Source: Johnsonella ignava ATCC 51276
Lineage (GTDB): Bacteria > Bacillota > Clostridia > Lachnospirales > Lachnospiraceae
Assembly: GCF_000235445.1 (NCBI RefSeq)
Contig: NZ_JH378829.1
Span: 171,988-235,987 of the forward strand
Direction of reading: 5' to 3'
Length of the DNA: 64,000 nucleotides
The position numbers were made by a program, and so were the translations under genes. Numbering within the stretch: the first letter of the stretch is position 1; each line of letters opens with the position of its first letter. The notes below the pieces were generated by a model that did no database searches, had not been told where the DNA came from, and was given only the letters and a program-made list of their open reading frames with translations. Below, piece by piece: positions 17,059-25,965 of this stretch.

Positions 17059-19395
17059 TCACATTTTTTCAAGCTTGGCAAATCCTGCCATCATTTTTTT
17101 AATTCCTGATTTTTTAAAATTCACCTCTATCTCATAATCTTTTTTTCCTTCAGTTATACTTAAAACTTCACCCTCACCGAATTTTATATGCCTTACCATA
17201 TCTCCGGCTTTATAATCAGGTTTTTCTGATTTTTTAACTATGAATTCCTTTCCAAATGGAAGCGATTTGTTAAACTGCTTGTAAGGATTTGTATTATACC
17301 CTGCAATATATACTGATTTTTTTCTATTTATACCCTGATGAAGTAATTCATTTTTTATATCTGTATCAAGAAGCTGCGGCGGAATCTCTCTTATAAATCT
17401 TGAAACCTCTTTATAATCAAAACCTCCGTTTATCAACCTTTTTTTAGCATATGAAAGCACAAGCTGTTTTTTCGCCCTTGTCATACCTACATAACAGAGT
17501 CTGCGTTCCTCCTCAATATCAGCTTCATCTCCTGAAGCAATGCTCATAGTACATGGCAGCAGCTCCTCCTCCATTCCGCACATATATACATACTCAAACT
17601 CAAGACCTTTTGCACCATGCAGTGTCATAAGAGTAAGCATCTGGGCACTTTTATCGGTTGTATCAACATCTGCTATAAGCGAAGTTTCTTCAAGAAATAT
17701 GTCAAGCAAAGAAGCCTTATACATCTGTGCTTTACTTATAAGTTCTTTTATATTTTCAAGTCTTGATTGTGCCTGTGTATCTCCCTCAAGCATTAAATAA
17801 TCCCTATATCCTCCCTCATCAAGTATATAATTTATAATATCCGAAACCCTCTTATCATCACCTGATTGTAATAAATCAGGTATATCTGTATCTTTATAGG
17901 CTTCATTATAAAAATTATCCATATCACCGTTTTTATAGACTATATTATCTGAAATATCTGAAATATCAATTTTTGCAAGTTCCTTTCTCGCTTTTTCTAT
18001 AAAATCGGTAAAGCTTTTTATCTTATAAGCCGTTTTTCCTATAGAGGGTATTTGCCATGAATTTAAGCATGCCTCATAAAAATTTATATTAAATTCCGAG
18101 GCAAATGAGCTTATTTTACCCAGACTGGTTTCACCTATACCCCTTTTAGGTGTGTTAATTACCCTTAAAACAGCGATATCATCTTTTGAATTTGAGATAA
18201 CCTTAAGATATGCAAGTATATCTTTTATTTCTTTTCTCTGATAGAAGTTCACTCCGCCGACAAGCCTGTAAGGAATCCCGTAGTTTACACATTTTTCCTC
18301 AAAAAGCCTTGACTGTGCATTTGTTCTGTATAGCAGAGCAAAGTCATTTAAACTGCTTTTTTTAGCCTTTGAAGCTATCTCTTTTAAAATACCTGATGCC
18401 TCCTGATCGCCATTTTCAAATTCCTTAAGCTTTACTTTTGCACCGCCTTTTTTATCAGTCCAGAGCTTTTTTTCCTTTCTTTTTACATTGTTTGAAATAA
18501 CATTATTTGCGACATCAAGTATAGCAGCTGTTGAACGATAATTCTGCTCAAGTCTGACCACCTTTGTATCCTTAAAAATCTTTTCAAAGCTTAATATATT
18601 TTCAATATTTGCTCCTCTGAACCTATATATAGACTGATCGTCATCACCTACCACACACAGGTTTTTATGTGAAGATGCCAGAAGCTCGATAAGCCTGAAC
18701 TGTGAGGTATTTGTATCCTGATACTCGTCAACCATTATATATTTTAATCTTTTTTGATAAAATTCAAGCACATCTTCATTTTTTTCAAACAGTTCAACAC
18801 ATTTATTTATAAGGTCATCAAAATCAAGTGCATTATTTTTTCTTAATTCACTCTGATATTTTTCATATAAAAGGGCATTATTTTTCTCAGCAAAACCACA
18901 GGCATATTTTAAAGCATCGGAAGGACTTATGAGCTCGTCTTTATATGCGGAAATCGCCCTTAATACATTCCTCTCCTTTAAATCGGCAGTATTTGCGGGC
19001 ATTTCCTTAAATATCCTTTTCATAAGAGTTTTCTGGTCATCGGCATCATAGATACTGAAATTAGTATTAAAACCGAGCCTGTCTATATAACGCCTTAGTA
19101 TCCTTACACAGCTTGAATGGAAGGTTGCAGCCCATATCTGCTGTGCCTCGTGCCCTACAAGCCCTTTAAGTCTTTCTTTCATCTCATCGGCAGCCTTGTT
19201 TGTAAATGTAACCGCCATTATATTATACGGCTCTATATTCTTTTCCTGAATAAGATAGGCAATCCTATGTATAAGTACATTTGTTTTGCCGCTGCCTGCA
19301 CCTGCAAGTATAAGCAGAGGACCCTCAGTACAAAAGACGGCTTGTCTCTGTCTTTCATTTAATTTATCATATAATATTTTATTTTTTATATCCAT
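17059..19395 (-). CDS. pcrA: ATP-dependent DNA helicase PcrA
   Basis: A 778-aa superfamily 1A 3'-5' helicase for repair and replication restart. Motif Ia/I GAGSGKTNVL (about 32-41), motif II DEYQDTN (about 223-229), motif III GDDDQSIYRFRGA and motif IV LEQNYRST are present, then motif V TLHGAKGLEFEYV and motif VI ERRLCYVGMTRAK. The C-terminal Tudor-like tail that contacts RNA polymerase in PcrA is present (GDMVRHIKFGEGEVLSI). It is divergent from the DUF1836 gene at 19578. Confidence 0.96.
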   Translation of the reverse strand: MDIKNKILYDKLNERQRQAVFCTEGPLLILAGAGSGKTNVLIHRIAYLIQEKNIEPYNIMAVTFTNKAADEMKERLKGLVGHEAQQIWAATFHSSCVRILRRYIDRLGFNTNFSIYDADDQKTLMKRIFKEMPANTADLKERNVLRAISAYKDELISPSDALKYACGFAEKNNALLYEKYQSELRKNNALDFDDLINKCVELFEKNEDVLEFYQKRLKYIMVDEYQDTNTSQFRLIELLASSHKNLCVVGDDDQSIYRFRGANIENILSFEKIFKDTKVVRLEQNYRSTAAILDVANNVISNNVKRKEKKLWTDKKGGAKVKLKEFENGDQEASGILKEIASKAKKSSLNDFALLYRTNAQSRLFEEKCVNYGIPYRLVGGVNFYQRKEIKDILAYLKVISNSKDDIAVLRVINTPKRGIGETSLGKISSFASEFNINFYEACLNSWQIPSIGKTAYKIKSFTDFIEKARKELAKIDISDISDNIVYKNGDMDNFYNEAYKDTDIPDLLQSGDDKRVSDIINYILDEGGYRDYLMLEGDTQAQSRLENIKELISKAQMYKASLLDIFLEETSLIADVDTTDKSAQMLTLMTLHGAKGLEFEYVYMCGMEEELLPCTMSIASGDEADIEEERRLCYVGMTRAKKQLVLSYAKKRLINGGFDYKEVSRFIREIPPQLLDTDIKNELLHQGINRKKSVYIAGYNTNPYKQFNKSLPFGKEFIVKKSEKPDYKAGDMVRHIKFGEGEVLSITEGKKDYEIEVNFKKSGIKKMMAGFAKLEKM

Positions 19396-19517
19396 ACCCG
19401 GATTTCCTTTCTATTTTATATTTCAGGCTTTAATTAATCAAAACAAGGTATAACACGATAATTGCGAAGCACATAATGCCTTGATATATAAACTTAAATA
19501 TTCTATAATAAAGTCAT

Positions 19518-19560
19518 CAGTCATAGACTTGATATATTGCAGTCATAAACTTGATGTATT
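19518..19560. repeat. Tandem 21-bp direct repeat upstream of the DUF1836 gene
   Basis: Two copies, 19518-19538 and 19540-19560, matching at 19 of 21 positions (CAGTCATA-ACTTGAT-TATT) with a 22-bp period. That is about two helical turns, so both copies face the same side of the DNA. They end 18 nt before the start codon of the DUF1836 gene, in the gap shared with divergent pcrA, so they are candidate operator sites. Confidence 0.6.
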
Positions 19561-19577
19561 TTAGAAAAGAGGAAGCA

Positions 19578-20189
19578 ATGAAAAGCAATAAGGATATTCT
19601 TGAAGAAATATTAAATAAGCTTGACAACATGACGTATATTTCGCCCTCTGATATACCGAACATAGAGCTTTACATGGATCAGGTAACTACTTTTATGGAC
19701 GAACATCTTAAGGCGAATAAACGGAATTCAGAAGATAAAATTCTGACAAAAACTATGATAAATAACTATACAAAAAACAGACTGCTTCCTCCGCCTGCAA
19801 AAAAAAAATATTCAAGACAACATCTTTTGCTGCTGATTTTTATATATTATTATAAAAGCCTGCTCTCATTTGCAGATATTGAAAATATATTAAAGCCTAT
19901 AATACAGGATTACTTTTTTGCAAAAAATAACCCCGATATCAGCCTTAATGAAATCTATCGACAAATAATGGAGCTTAATATCGACAATCTTACAGATATT
20001 AAAAAGGATCTTATCGCCAAATTTGACAAAGCACAAAATACTTTTAAAGGTGCAACCTGTAAAAGTCATGAACAACTTGTACTTTTTTCATTTACTTCCG
20101 AACTTTTATTTGATATATATCTTAAAAAACGTATCGTTGAAAGAATTTCAGAATACCTGTCAGATGATGAAGAACATACTAAAAAATAA
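19578..20189 (+). CDS. DUF1836 domain protein, putative HTH regulator
   Basis: A 203-aa cytoplasmic protein. The DUF1836 region (about 8-110) has a MerR-like helix-turn-helix (TKTMINNYTKNRLLPPPAKKKYSRQHL in pieces), followed by a mostly helical C-terminal half. DUF1836 proteins are common in Clostridia and are presumed DNA-binding regulators of unknown target. The start at 19578 has GAGGAAG 2-8 nt upstream; an earlier ATG at 19551 lacks one and lies within a direct repeat. The repeat pair directly upstream suggests autoregulation. Confidence 0.78.
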   Translation: MKSNKDILEEILNKLDNMTYISPSDIPNIELYMDQVTTFMDEHLKANKRNSEDKILTKTMINNYTKNRLLPPPAKKKYSRQHLLLLIFIYYYKSLLSFADIENILKPIIQDYFFAKNNPDISLNEIYRQIMELNIDNLTDIKKDLIAKFDKAQNTFKGATCKSHEQLVLFSFTSELLFDIYLKKRIVERISEYLSDDEEHTKK

Positions 20190-20275
20190 GATTTATATTT
20201 GACGTACACCGGTTTTTAATCCGGAGAAGCCGCTCTTAACCAAATTAAAATATTTATTCAAAGCCCTATACAGCC

Positions 20276-20316
20276 AACTGCCATACATCCGCATTTATTG
20301 CAAATACATGGCAGTT
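20276..20316 (+). terminator. Hairpin between the convergent DUF1836 and TrpR-like genes
   Basis: A 9-bp stem AACTGCCAT/ATGGCAGTT, followed by TTTTGAAAT on the plus strand. It sits between two genes that end toward each other and may serve both. Confidence 0.55.
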
Positions 20317-20352
20317 TTGAAATATCATAAATAAATCTCGTCTTTATAAGCA

Positions 20353-20646
20353 TTATTCAGTATTCTTCTGTCTTTTAAAAGCAAGTTCATAGCCGTCATT
20401 GCCATATCTTAATGCACGGTTTACCCTGCTTATAGTAGCTGTTGATGCCTTTGTGGTTTCGGATATCTCTATATAGGTTTTTCCATCTTTTAACATTCTT
20501 GCAACCTCATATCTTTGTGCAATGGATATTATTTCATTAACCGTACATACGTCTCCGAAAAATGCATAACACTCTTCAATATTTTCCAGCGTAAGCACTG
20601 CCTTAAAAAGGCAGTCAACAGCTTCGGTTTTTATCCTGTCATTCAT
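20353..20646 (-). CDS. TrpR/YerC/YecD family regulator
   Basis: A 97-aa TrpR-superfamily protein. The helix-turn-helix is in YEVARMLKDGKTYIEISETTKASTATISRVNRAL (about 46-79; written here only as a location). The family keeps the fold of the tryptophan repressor but is not known to bind tryptophan. Bacillus YerC sits next to pcrA; here pcrA is about 1.2 kb upstream in transcription with the DUF1836 gene between, so the association is partly conserved. Confidence 0.88.
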   Translation of the reverse strand: MNDRIKTEAVDCLFKAVLTLENIEECYAFFGDVCTVNEIISIAQRYEVARMLKDGKTYIEISETTKASTATISRVNRALRYGNDGYELAFKRQKNTE

Positions 20647-20759
20647 ATGCCTACTCCTTAATTGGATTTTAAAATCATCTGATTAGCTAAAGTTTAACAT
20701 ATTAATTTTGTAAAGTAAAGCTTATAAATTTCGTCTATAAAAAGCCGGCTTTTAAAACA

Positions 20760-21185
20760 TTAATCAACCAGATATTTTAACGCCATTATATATCCTTCAC
20801 TACCAAATCCCGATATAAAAGCATCACATGCATCAGCTGTAACCGACCTGTGTCTGAATTTTTCACGTTTAAACAGATTTGAGATATGTACTTCTATCTT
20901 TTTACATTCAAGCATCTCAAGTGCATCCCTTATCGCATAACTGTAATGCGTAAAAGCCCCGGGATTTATTATAACGGCATCAACATGATCAATATAAGTC
21001 GACTGAAGCTTATCTATTATCTTTCCTTCACAATTACTTTGAAACAACTCTACCTCTATGGAATGTTCAATGCAAAATTCATATATATTGTTTCGTATAT
21101 CTTTATAGCTTAGGCTCCCGTACTGACTCTTATCTCTAAGCCCTATAAAATTTATATTTGCCCCATTTACTATAAGCGCTTTCAT
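20760..21185 (-). CDS. aroQ: 3-dehydroquinate dehydratase, type II
   Basis: A 141-aa type II enzyme of the shikimate pathway, dehydrating 3-dehydroquinate to 3-dehydroshikimate. The N-terminal VNGANINFIGLRDKSQYG holds the flexible loop; the usual Tyr of the PxxYG loop is kept, but the usual Pro/Asn of LNGPNLN is altered (VNGANIN). NPGAFTHYSYAIRDAL and EVHISNLFKREKFRHRS contain the His and Arg catalytic residues. The start at 21185 is 8 nt from AAGGTGG. It lies 14 nt downstream of aroE, so the two pathway steps are co-transcribed. Confidence 0.92.
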   Translation of the reverse strand: MKALIVNGANINFIGLRDKSQYGSLSYKDIRNNIYEFCIEHSIEVELFQSNCEGKIIDKLQSTYIDHVDAVIINPGAFTHYSYAIRDALEMLECKKIEVHISNLFKREKFRHRSVTADACDAFISGFGSEGYIMALKYLVD

Positions 21186-21199
21186 AAAATAATCCACCT

Positions 21200-22120
21200 T
21201 TAATTATTTAATAATTTTTCCAACTCTAATTTAATTTTTTTTCTTATATACGAATTTACAGTCATACCGTCATTCCACAGCTCCCATGAAAGTATTCCCT
21301 GGTTTATAAGCATATCAAGTCCATTTACAGCGGTTTTACCTGCCTCTTCCATACTTATTATAAATCTTGTCTTTAAAGGATTATAGACAAGTTCAATCCC
21401 TGCCTTACATTTTTTATAAAATCCTTTATCCTCCATAATACAGCCATTTATATCAGGATACATGCCGACAGGAGTTGTCTGAAATACTATATATCCATTA
21501 CTGTCTTTATCATCATAGGCCCGGGTTTCTTTCTGCATAAGCTCCATACTGCATGAGTTTATATACGTTTTTACATAGGTACCGGTATTTTTTATATAAT
21601 TTTTAAGTTCTTCTTTTAGCAGCACTGCATGTCCGGCATTTCTGCCTGATATTGTTATACTTTCCGCTTTTAGGCTTATGGCTACATGTGCCGCTGCCCT
21701 TGCAGCACCGCCGGTTCCGAGTATAATTACATGTTGATCTTCAATATCTATACCATGATCAATTACAGATTTCTTTAAACCGTAAAAATCAGTATTATAT
21801 CCTTTATAGCCTTTTTCTCCATATACAAGCGTATTTACGGCACCTAGTGCATATGCCCCGGAATCTATATCATGTATATATTTTAAAACCTCTTTTTTAT
21901 AGGGCAGCGTTATATTAAGTCCTATTATCCCAAGTGAATATGCACCATTAATTGCAGCTTCAAGAGATGACTTTACACAAAAAGGGACATATAGTGCATG
22001 CACACCGCTCTCTCTTGAAATTATATTGTGCATAACAGGCGACAGGCTGTGTCCTATCGGATTTCCTATGATTCCGAAAACCCTTTGAGTATAATCTTTC
22101 TTATTTTCTTTATAATACAT
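21200..22120 (-). CDS. aroE: Shikimate dehydrogenase
   Basis: A 306-aa NADPH-dependent enzyme reducing 3-dehydroshikimate. Substrate motif IGHSLSPVMHN (about 21-31), NITLPYK with catalytic Lys, NTDFYG, Rossmann motif GTGGAARAAAHVA and the C-terminal NGLDMLINQG are present. The start codon directly abuts the yqeG stop (0 nt gap), so it is translationally coupled to yqeG, an arrangement (yqeG-aroE) also seen in Bacillus. Confidence 0.94.
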   Translation of the reverse strand: MYYKENKKDYTQRVFGIIGNPIGHSLSPVMHNIISRESGVHALYVPFCVKSSLEAAINGAYSLGIIGLNITLPYKKEVLKYIHDIDSGAYALGAVNTLVYGEKGYKGYNTDFYGLKKSVIDHGIDIEDQHVIILGTGGAARAAAHVAISLKAESITISGRNAGHAVLLKEELKNYIKNTGTYVKTYINSCSMELMQKETRAYDDKDSNGYIVFQTTPVGMYPDINGCIMEDKGFYKKCKAGIELVYNPLKTRFIISMEEAGKTAVNGLDMLINQGILSWELWNDGMTVNSYIRKKIKLELEKLLNN

Positions 22121-22630
22121 CTATACCTTATTTATTCTCAGCTTATATCTTTTGTAAAAAAACAGAACCACAGCTTCAAGTCTTCTTTTTAATATAATCT
22201 GTATCTCCTCTTTAGGATGTATAGGCTTTACAAGATAAGTATGTATACCACATTTATTTGCGCCATATATATCTGTGAATATCTGATCACCAAAAAACAC
22301 GGTATCTTCAGTACCGCTTGACATAAGCTCCATCGCCTTATAATAATTTTTTTTTGAAGGTTTTTTTGCATCGGCTATATAATATGAACCTGTTTTTTGG
22401 GCAAAAGGTTCCACCCTTACAGGCTTATTATTTGAAAGCAAACAGGTTTTTAAGCCTATCTCTTTTAAGTTGTTAAAAAAATCAATCGCCTTTTTATCAG
22501 CCGGTGCCCCATGTTTAACCAAAGTATTGTCTATATCAAATATAACTGCATTTACACCATCTTCATGAAGTTTTTTAAAGTCAAATTCATATACCGAATC
22601 TATATAATCATACGGGTAAAATTTATTCAT
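22121..22630 (-). CDS. YqeG family HAD-IIIA phosphatase
   Basis: A 169-aa HAD-superfamily hydrolase. Motif I is FDIDNTL (catalytic Asp about 31), motif II LLSNN, motif III Lys in KKPSKKNY and motif IV FFGDQIFTDI. Sequence type is YqeG, found beside shikimate and GTPase genes in Firmicutes. The physiological substrate is not established, though phosphatidylglycerophosphate phosphatase activity is known for related plant and yeast proteins. Confidence 0.9.
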   Translation of the reverse strand: MNKFYPYDYIDSVYEFDFKKLHEDGVNAVIFDIDNTLVKHGAPADKKAIDFFNNLKEIGLKTCLLSNNKPVRVEPFAQKTGSYYIADAKKPSKKNYYKAMELMSSGTEDTVFFGDQIFTDIYGANKCGIHTYLVKPIHPKEEIQIILKRRLEAVVLFFYKRYKLRINKV

Positions 22631-22668
22631 AAATATTTTAAGTCCGATTTTATTTTATTAATCATTTT

Positions 22669-23142
22669 TTATAAACCTTCAACTGCCTGATTTTTATCCC
22701 TTAACTTTCTTATTTCTTCAATAAATGTTTCAACGTCCTTAAACTCCCTGTAAACCGATGCAAATCTTACATATGCAACCTCATCGATTTCCTTAAGCTT
22801 TGACATGACAAGCTCGCCTATAACTGTGCTTTTTATCTCTGTTTCTCCCATGTTGAATATTGCATTTTCAATACTGTCAACAAGTTTATTTATAACATCA
22901 GCAGATATCTTTCTTTTATGGCAGCTTCTTATAATGCCTGATTCAAGCTTGGAACGGTCATACGGCTGCCTTGTGCTGTCTTTTTTTTCTACCATAAGCG
23001 GTATAGTTTCAAGCTTTTCATAAGTTGTAAAACGTTTGCCGCACTTTTCACACCTGCGCCTGCGCCTTATTGTAAGACTGCCTTCAAGCGGTCTGGTATC
23101 TACAACCTTAGTGTCGGTATTATTGCAAAATGGACATTTCAT
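22669..23142 (-). CDS. nrdR: Transcriptional repressor NrdR
   Basis: A 157-aa regulator of ribonucleotide reductase genes that senses ATP/dATP. The N-terminal zinc ribbon has CPFC (3-6) and CEKC (31-34) with the RRRRRCEKCGKRFTT signature; the ATP-cone follows (about 46-136). The start has AAGGAAAGG upstream. No ribonucleotide reductase gene is in the window, which is common. Confidence 0.95.
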   Translation of the reverse strand: MKCPFCNNTDTKVVDTRPLEGSLTIRRRRRCEKCGKRFTTYEKLETIPLMVEKKDSTRQPYDRSKLESGIIRSCHKRKISADVINKLVDSIENAIFNMGETEIKSTVIGELVMSKLKEIDEVAYVRFASVYREFKDVETFIEEIRKLRDKNQAVEGL

Positions 23143-23213
23143 AAATCTGCCTTTCCTTGTTTTATCAATTAAACATATAAATATCCGGCTGTATAATTAT
23201 TAACTACAATCAT

Positions 23214-23990
23214 TTAATCCTTCCATTTTTTCCATGGAGCCTTGCCTGTATTCCACAAAGTTTCCAGCTTGATCCTTTCACGCTGCGTATCCATACACTG
23301 CCAGAATCCCGGATGATAAAAGGACATAAGTTCTTTATCTGCTACAAGGTTCTGAAGCGGGCCCTGTTCAAATATAGTATCATCAGAATCTATATAATCA
23401 AAAACCTTCGGATTTAATACCATAAACCCCCCGTTTATAAGGTCTCCGTCGCCCTCCTCCTTTTCTCTGAAGGTTTTCACGATATTATCATTATCCACCT
23501 CCATAATACCCTTCATCTGTGCTATGTTTACAGTGGTTATGCTTGCCGTTTTGCCATGGCTTTTATGGAATTTTTCAAGTGCATGCAAATCGACATCTGC
23601 AAGCCCGTCTCCATATGTAAGCATAAACGGTTCATTATACACATAAGGCTTTATCCTTTTTATCCTTCCGCCTGTCATAGTATTTAGTCCAGTATCAATC
23701 AATGTAACCTTCCATGGCTCTGAATAATTGTTATGAACTTCCATTTTATTATTGGCAAGATCAAATGTTATATTTGATGTATGTAAAAAATAATCTGCAA
23801 AAAATTCCTTTACAACATACTGTTTATATCCAAGGCATATTATAAATTCATGGAATCCGAATTCCGAATAATATTTCATTATATGCCATAATATAGGACG
23901 CTCACCTATCTCTATCATTGGCTTCGGCTTTAAATGACTGTCTTCACTTATCCTTGTTCCGAATCCGCCGGCAAGTATAACTACTTTCAT
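23214..23990 (-). CDS. rfbF: Glucose-1-phosphate cytidylyltransferase
   Basis: A 258-aa nucleotidyltransferase making CDP-glucose, the first step to CDP-3,6-dideoxyhexoses. The N-terminal GGFGTRISEDSHLKPKPM motif, TYGDGLADVDL metal site, NGGFMVLNPKVF and the C-terminal WQCMDTQRERIKLE are diagnostic for the RfbF/DdhA type rather than glucose-1-phosphate thymidylyl- or uridylyltransferases. No CDP-glucose 4,6-dehydratase, glycosyltransferase or other sugar gene is adjacent, so it is an orphan here. Confidence 0.92.
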   Translation of the reverse strand: MKVVILAGGFGTRISEDSHLKPKPMIEIGERPILWHIMKYYSEFGFHEFIICLGYKQYVVKEFFADYFLHTSNITFDLANNKMEVHNNYSEPWKVTLIDTGLNTMTGGRIKRIKPYVYNEPFMLTYGDGLADVDLHALEKFHKSHGKTASITTVNIAQMKGIMEVDNDNIVKTFREKEEGDGDLINGGFMVLNPKVFDYIDSDDTIFEQGPLQNLVADKELMSFYHPGFWQCMDTQRERIKLETLWNTGKAPWKKWKD

Positions 23991-24216
23991 TTTAAATTAT
24001 CCTTACTTAAATTACTTTGAACCGAGTTTTATTTTATTTATTAAATTTATTCACAAACAGCTGTAAAATATATATGTAAAAAATAAAATATATCTCAGTA
24101 ATTATATTTAATATAATACATTAAACAGCCGGATTAATTTAAAGTTTACAATATCCGACTTCCATGTATTATAATATCATATTTTATTAAAAAAAAACAC
24201 CCTGCACATAGCAAAA

Positions 24217-24258
24217 ATACAGGCTGTGTCTGCAATCAAGTCAAAACACAGCCTGTAT
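24217..24258 (-). terminator. Terminator of metNIQ
   Basis: A 13-bp perfect stem ATACAGGCTGTGT/ACACAGCCTGTAT with a 16-nt loop, followed by TTTTTGC on the minus strand, 8 nt past the metQ stop. Confidence 0.9.
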
Positions 24259-24266
24259 CTAAGGTA

Positions 24267-25181
24267 TTAATTAATAGGAAGCACAGCTCCGTTAAATTCT
24301 TTTGTAATATAATCTGCTATCTCATCACTCTGAAGCACCTCTAAAAGTGCCTGTATCTTTTCATCCTTTTCATGCCCTCTTTTAACTGCAACTATATTTG
24401 CATAAGTCTGTGCGGCAGTCGAATCCGCCTTTTCAACCGCAAGGGCATCAGATACCTTAAGACCGGCATCAAGTGCAAAATTTCCATTTATGACCGCTAT
24501 ATCGACATCCGACAGTGTCCTTGCGGTCTGTGCGGCATCAACCTCAACGATCTCAAGATTTTTTGAGTTTTCTACTATATCATTTTTAGTTGCATTTATA
24601 TCTGCACCGTCCTTAAGCTTTATAAGTCCCTCATCCTGTAAAAGAAGCAGTGCTCTTGCCTCATTTGTAACGTCATTTGGAACGGCAACTTTGGCACCTG
24701 ACTTAAGCTCTGAAAGAGAAGATGTCTTTCCTGCATAAATTCCAAAAGGTTCATAATGAACCGCCCCTATTGAAACTACATCTGTGCCGTTCTTTTCATT
24801 GAACTGATCAAGATACGGTTTATGCTGAAAATAGTTGGCATCAAGCTGTTCCGAATCAACCGCTTTATTTGGCTGAACATAATCGGAAAACTCAGTAATC
24901 TCAAGCTTATATCCCTTTTCCTCAAGAAGCTTTTCCGCCTCTTTAAGTATCTTCGCATGCGGTGTCGGACTTGCACCTACCTTTATTACTTCAAGTTTAG
25001 TATTTGAATCCTTTTTCTTATCAGATTCCTCATTTGAAGCCTTTTTTTCATCTGCTTTATCAGACTGTGATGCATCCGCAGAAGCTGATGCTTTCGTTGT
25101 TTCATTATTTGTTCCGCTCGCACAACCTGCAAGTGCTGCAGCTGCTAAAAATGCCGCTGCCAAAAGAATTCTTTTCTTCAT
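24267..25181 (-). CDS. metQ: Methionine ABC transporter, substrate-binding lipoprotein
   Basis: A 304-aa NlpA/MetQ-family lipoprotein that binds methionine outside the membrane. A signal peptide with lipobox LAGC ends at Cys19, followed by a ~40-residue Ser/Lys/Glu-rich linker and the periplasmic-type binding domain (KVGASPTPHAKILKE... is the family opening; NYFQHKPYLDQFN follows at about 118-130). It is last in metN-metI-metQ, 118 nt after metI. Confidence 0.93.
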   Translation of the reverse strand: MKKRILLAAAFLAAAALAGCASGTNNETTKASASADASQSDKADEKKASNEESDKKKDSNTKLEVIKVGASPTPHAKILKEAEKLLEEKGYKLEITEFSDYVQPNKAVDSEQLDANYFQHKPYLDQFNEKNGTDVVSIGAVHYEPFGIYAGKTSSLSELKSGAKVAVPNDVTNEARALLLLQDEGLIKLKDGADINATKNDIVENSKNLEIVEVDAAQTARTLSDVDIAVINGNFALDAGLKVSDALAVEKADSTAAQTYANIVAVKRGHEKDEKIQALLEVLQSDEIADYITKEFNGAVLPIN

Positions 25182-25299
25182 AATATTATCTCCTTTTTTC
25201 TTAAAAGCATGTTTAAATTAAATTTATTTTATATTTATAAACTGCTTTATTTTATTTATAGTGAAACTATATCTGTTTTTAAAAAACAAATATAGGAAA

Positions 25300-25965
25300 C
25301 TATCTTATCCTTTTATCTGTGAATCTTGAAAATCTCATACCGATTTCCTGTATAAGCTGTACCATTACCACCAGAAGTACAACCGTTACAAACATTATCT
25401 CCGTCTCATACCTGTAATACCCGTAGTTTATGGCAATAGTACCGAGTCCGCCGCCACCTACAAAACCTGCCATGGCTGAATAACCCAGTATTGTGGTTAT
25501 AGATATAGAAGCACCTACAAGCAGTGAAGGCTTTGCTTCAGGTATAAGAACCTTGGTTATAATCTGCATGGTAGAGGCTCCCATTGATTTTGCCGCTTCT
25601 ACAACTCCATAGTCAACCTCCTTTATAGAAGATTCAACCATCCTCGCTATATATGGTGCAGCACACATAACTAAGGGCGGAATAACACCTTTTACACCTA
25701 TGGTAGTTTTTACAATAGCCTTAGTAATCGGAGTTACCATAACAAGCAGTATTAAAAACGGGACTGAACGTATAAGATTTATTACAATTCCAAGAAATGT
25801 ATTTAATGCCGGAAAAGGTTTTATACCGTCTTTATCTGTTACTACAAGTGCTATTCCCAGAGGTATTCCTATAATATAGGCTGCAAGAGAAGATATGAAA
25901 ACCATAAAAAACGTCTCCTGAATGCCTTTTAAAATCATATCAATCGTCGTCTTGTCCCATATCAT
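25300..25965 (-). CDS. metI: Methionine ABC transporter, permease
   Basis: A 221-aa inner membrane permease with five predicted helices. The EAA loop for ATPase contact is EAAKSMGASTMQIITKVLIPEA (about 123-144, given as a location). It overlaps metN by 26 nt, indicating translational coupling. Confidence 0.94.
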   Translation of the reverse strand: MIWDKTTIDMILKGIQETFFMVFISSLAAYIIGIPLGIALVVTDKDGIKPFPALNTFLGIVINLIRSVPFLILLVMVTPITKAIVKTTIGVKGVIPPLVMCAAPYIARMVESSIKEVDYGVVEAAKSMGASTMQIITKVLIPEAKPSLLVGASISITTILGYSAMAGFVGGGGLGTIAINYGYYRYETEIMFVTVVLLVVMVQLIQEIGMRFSRFTDKRIR

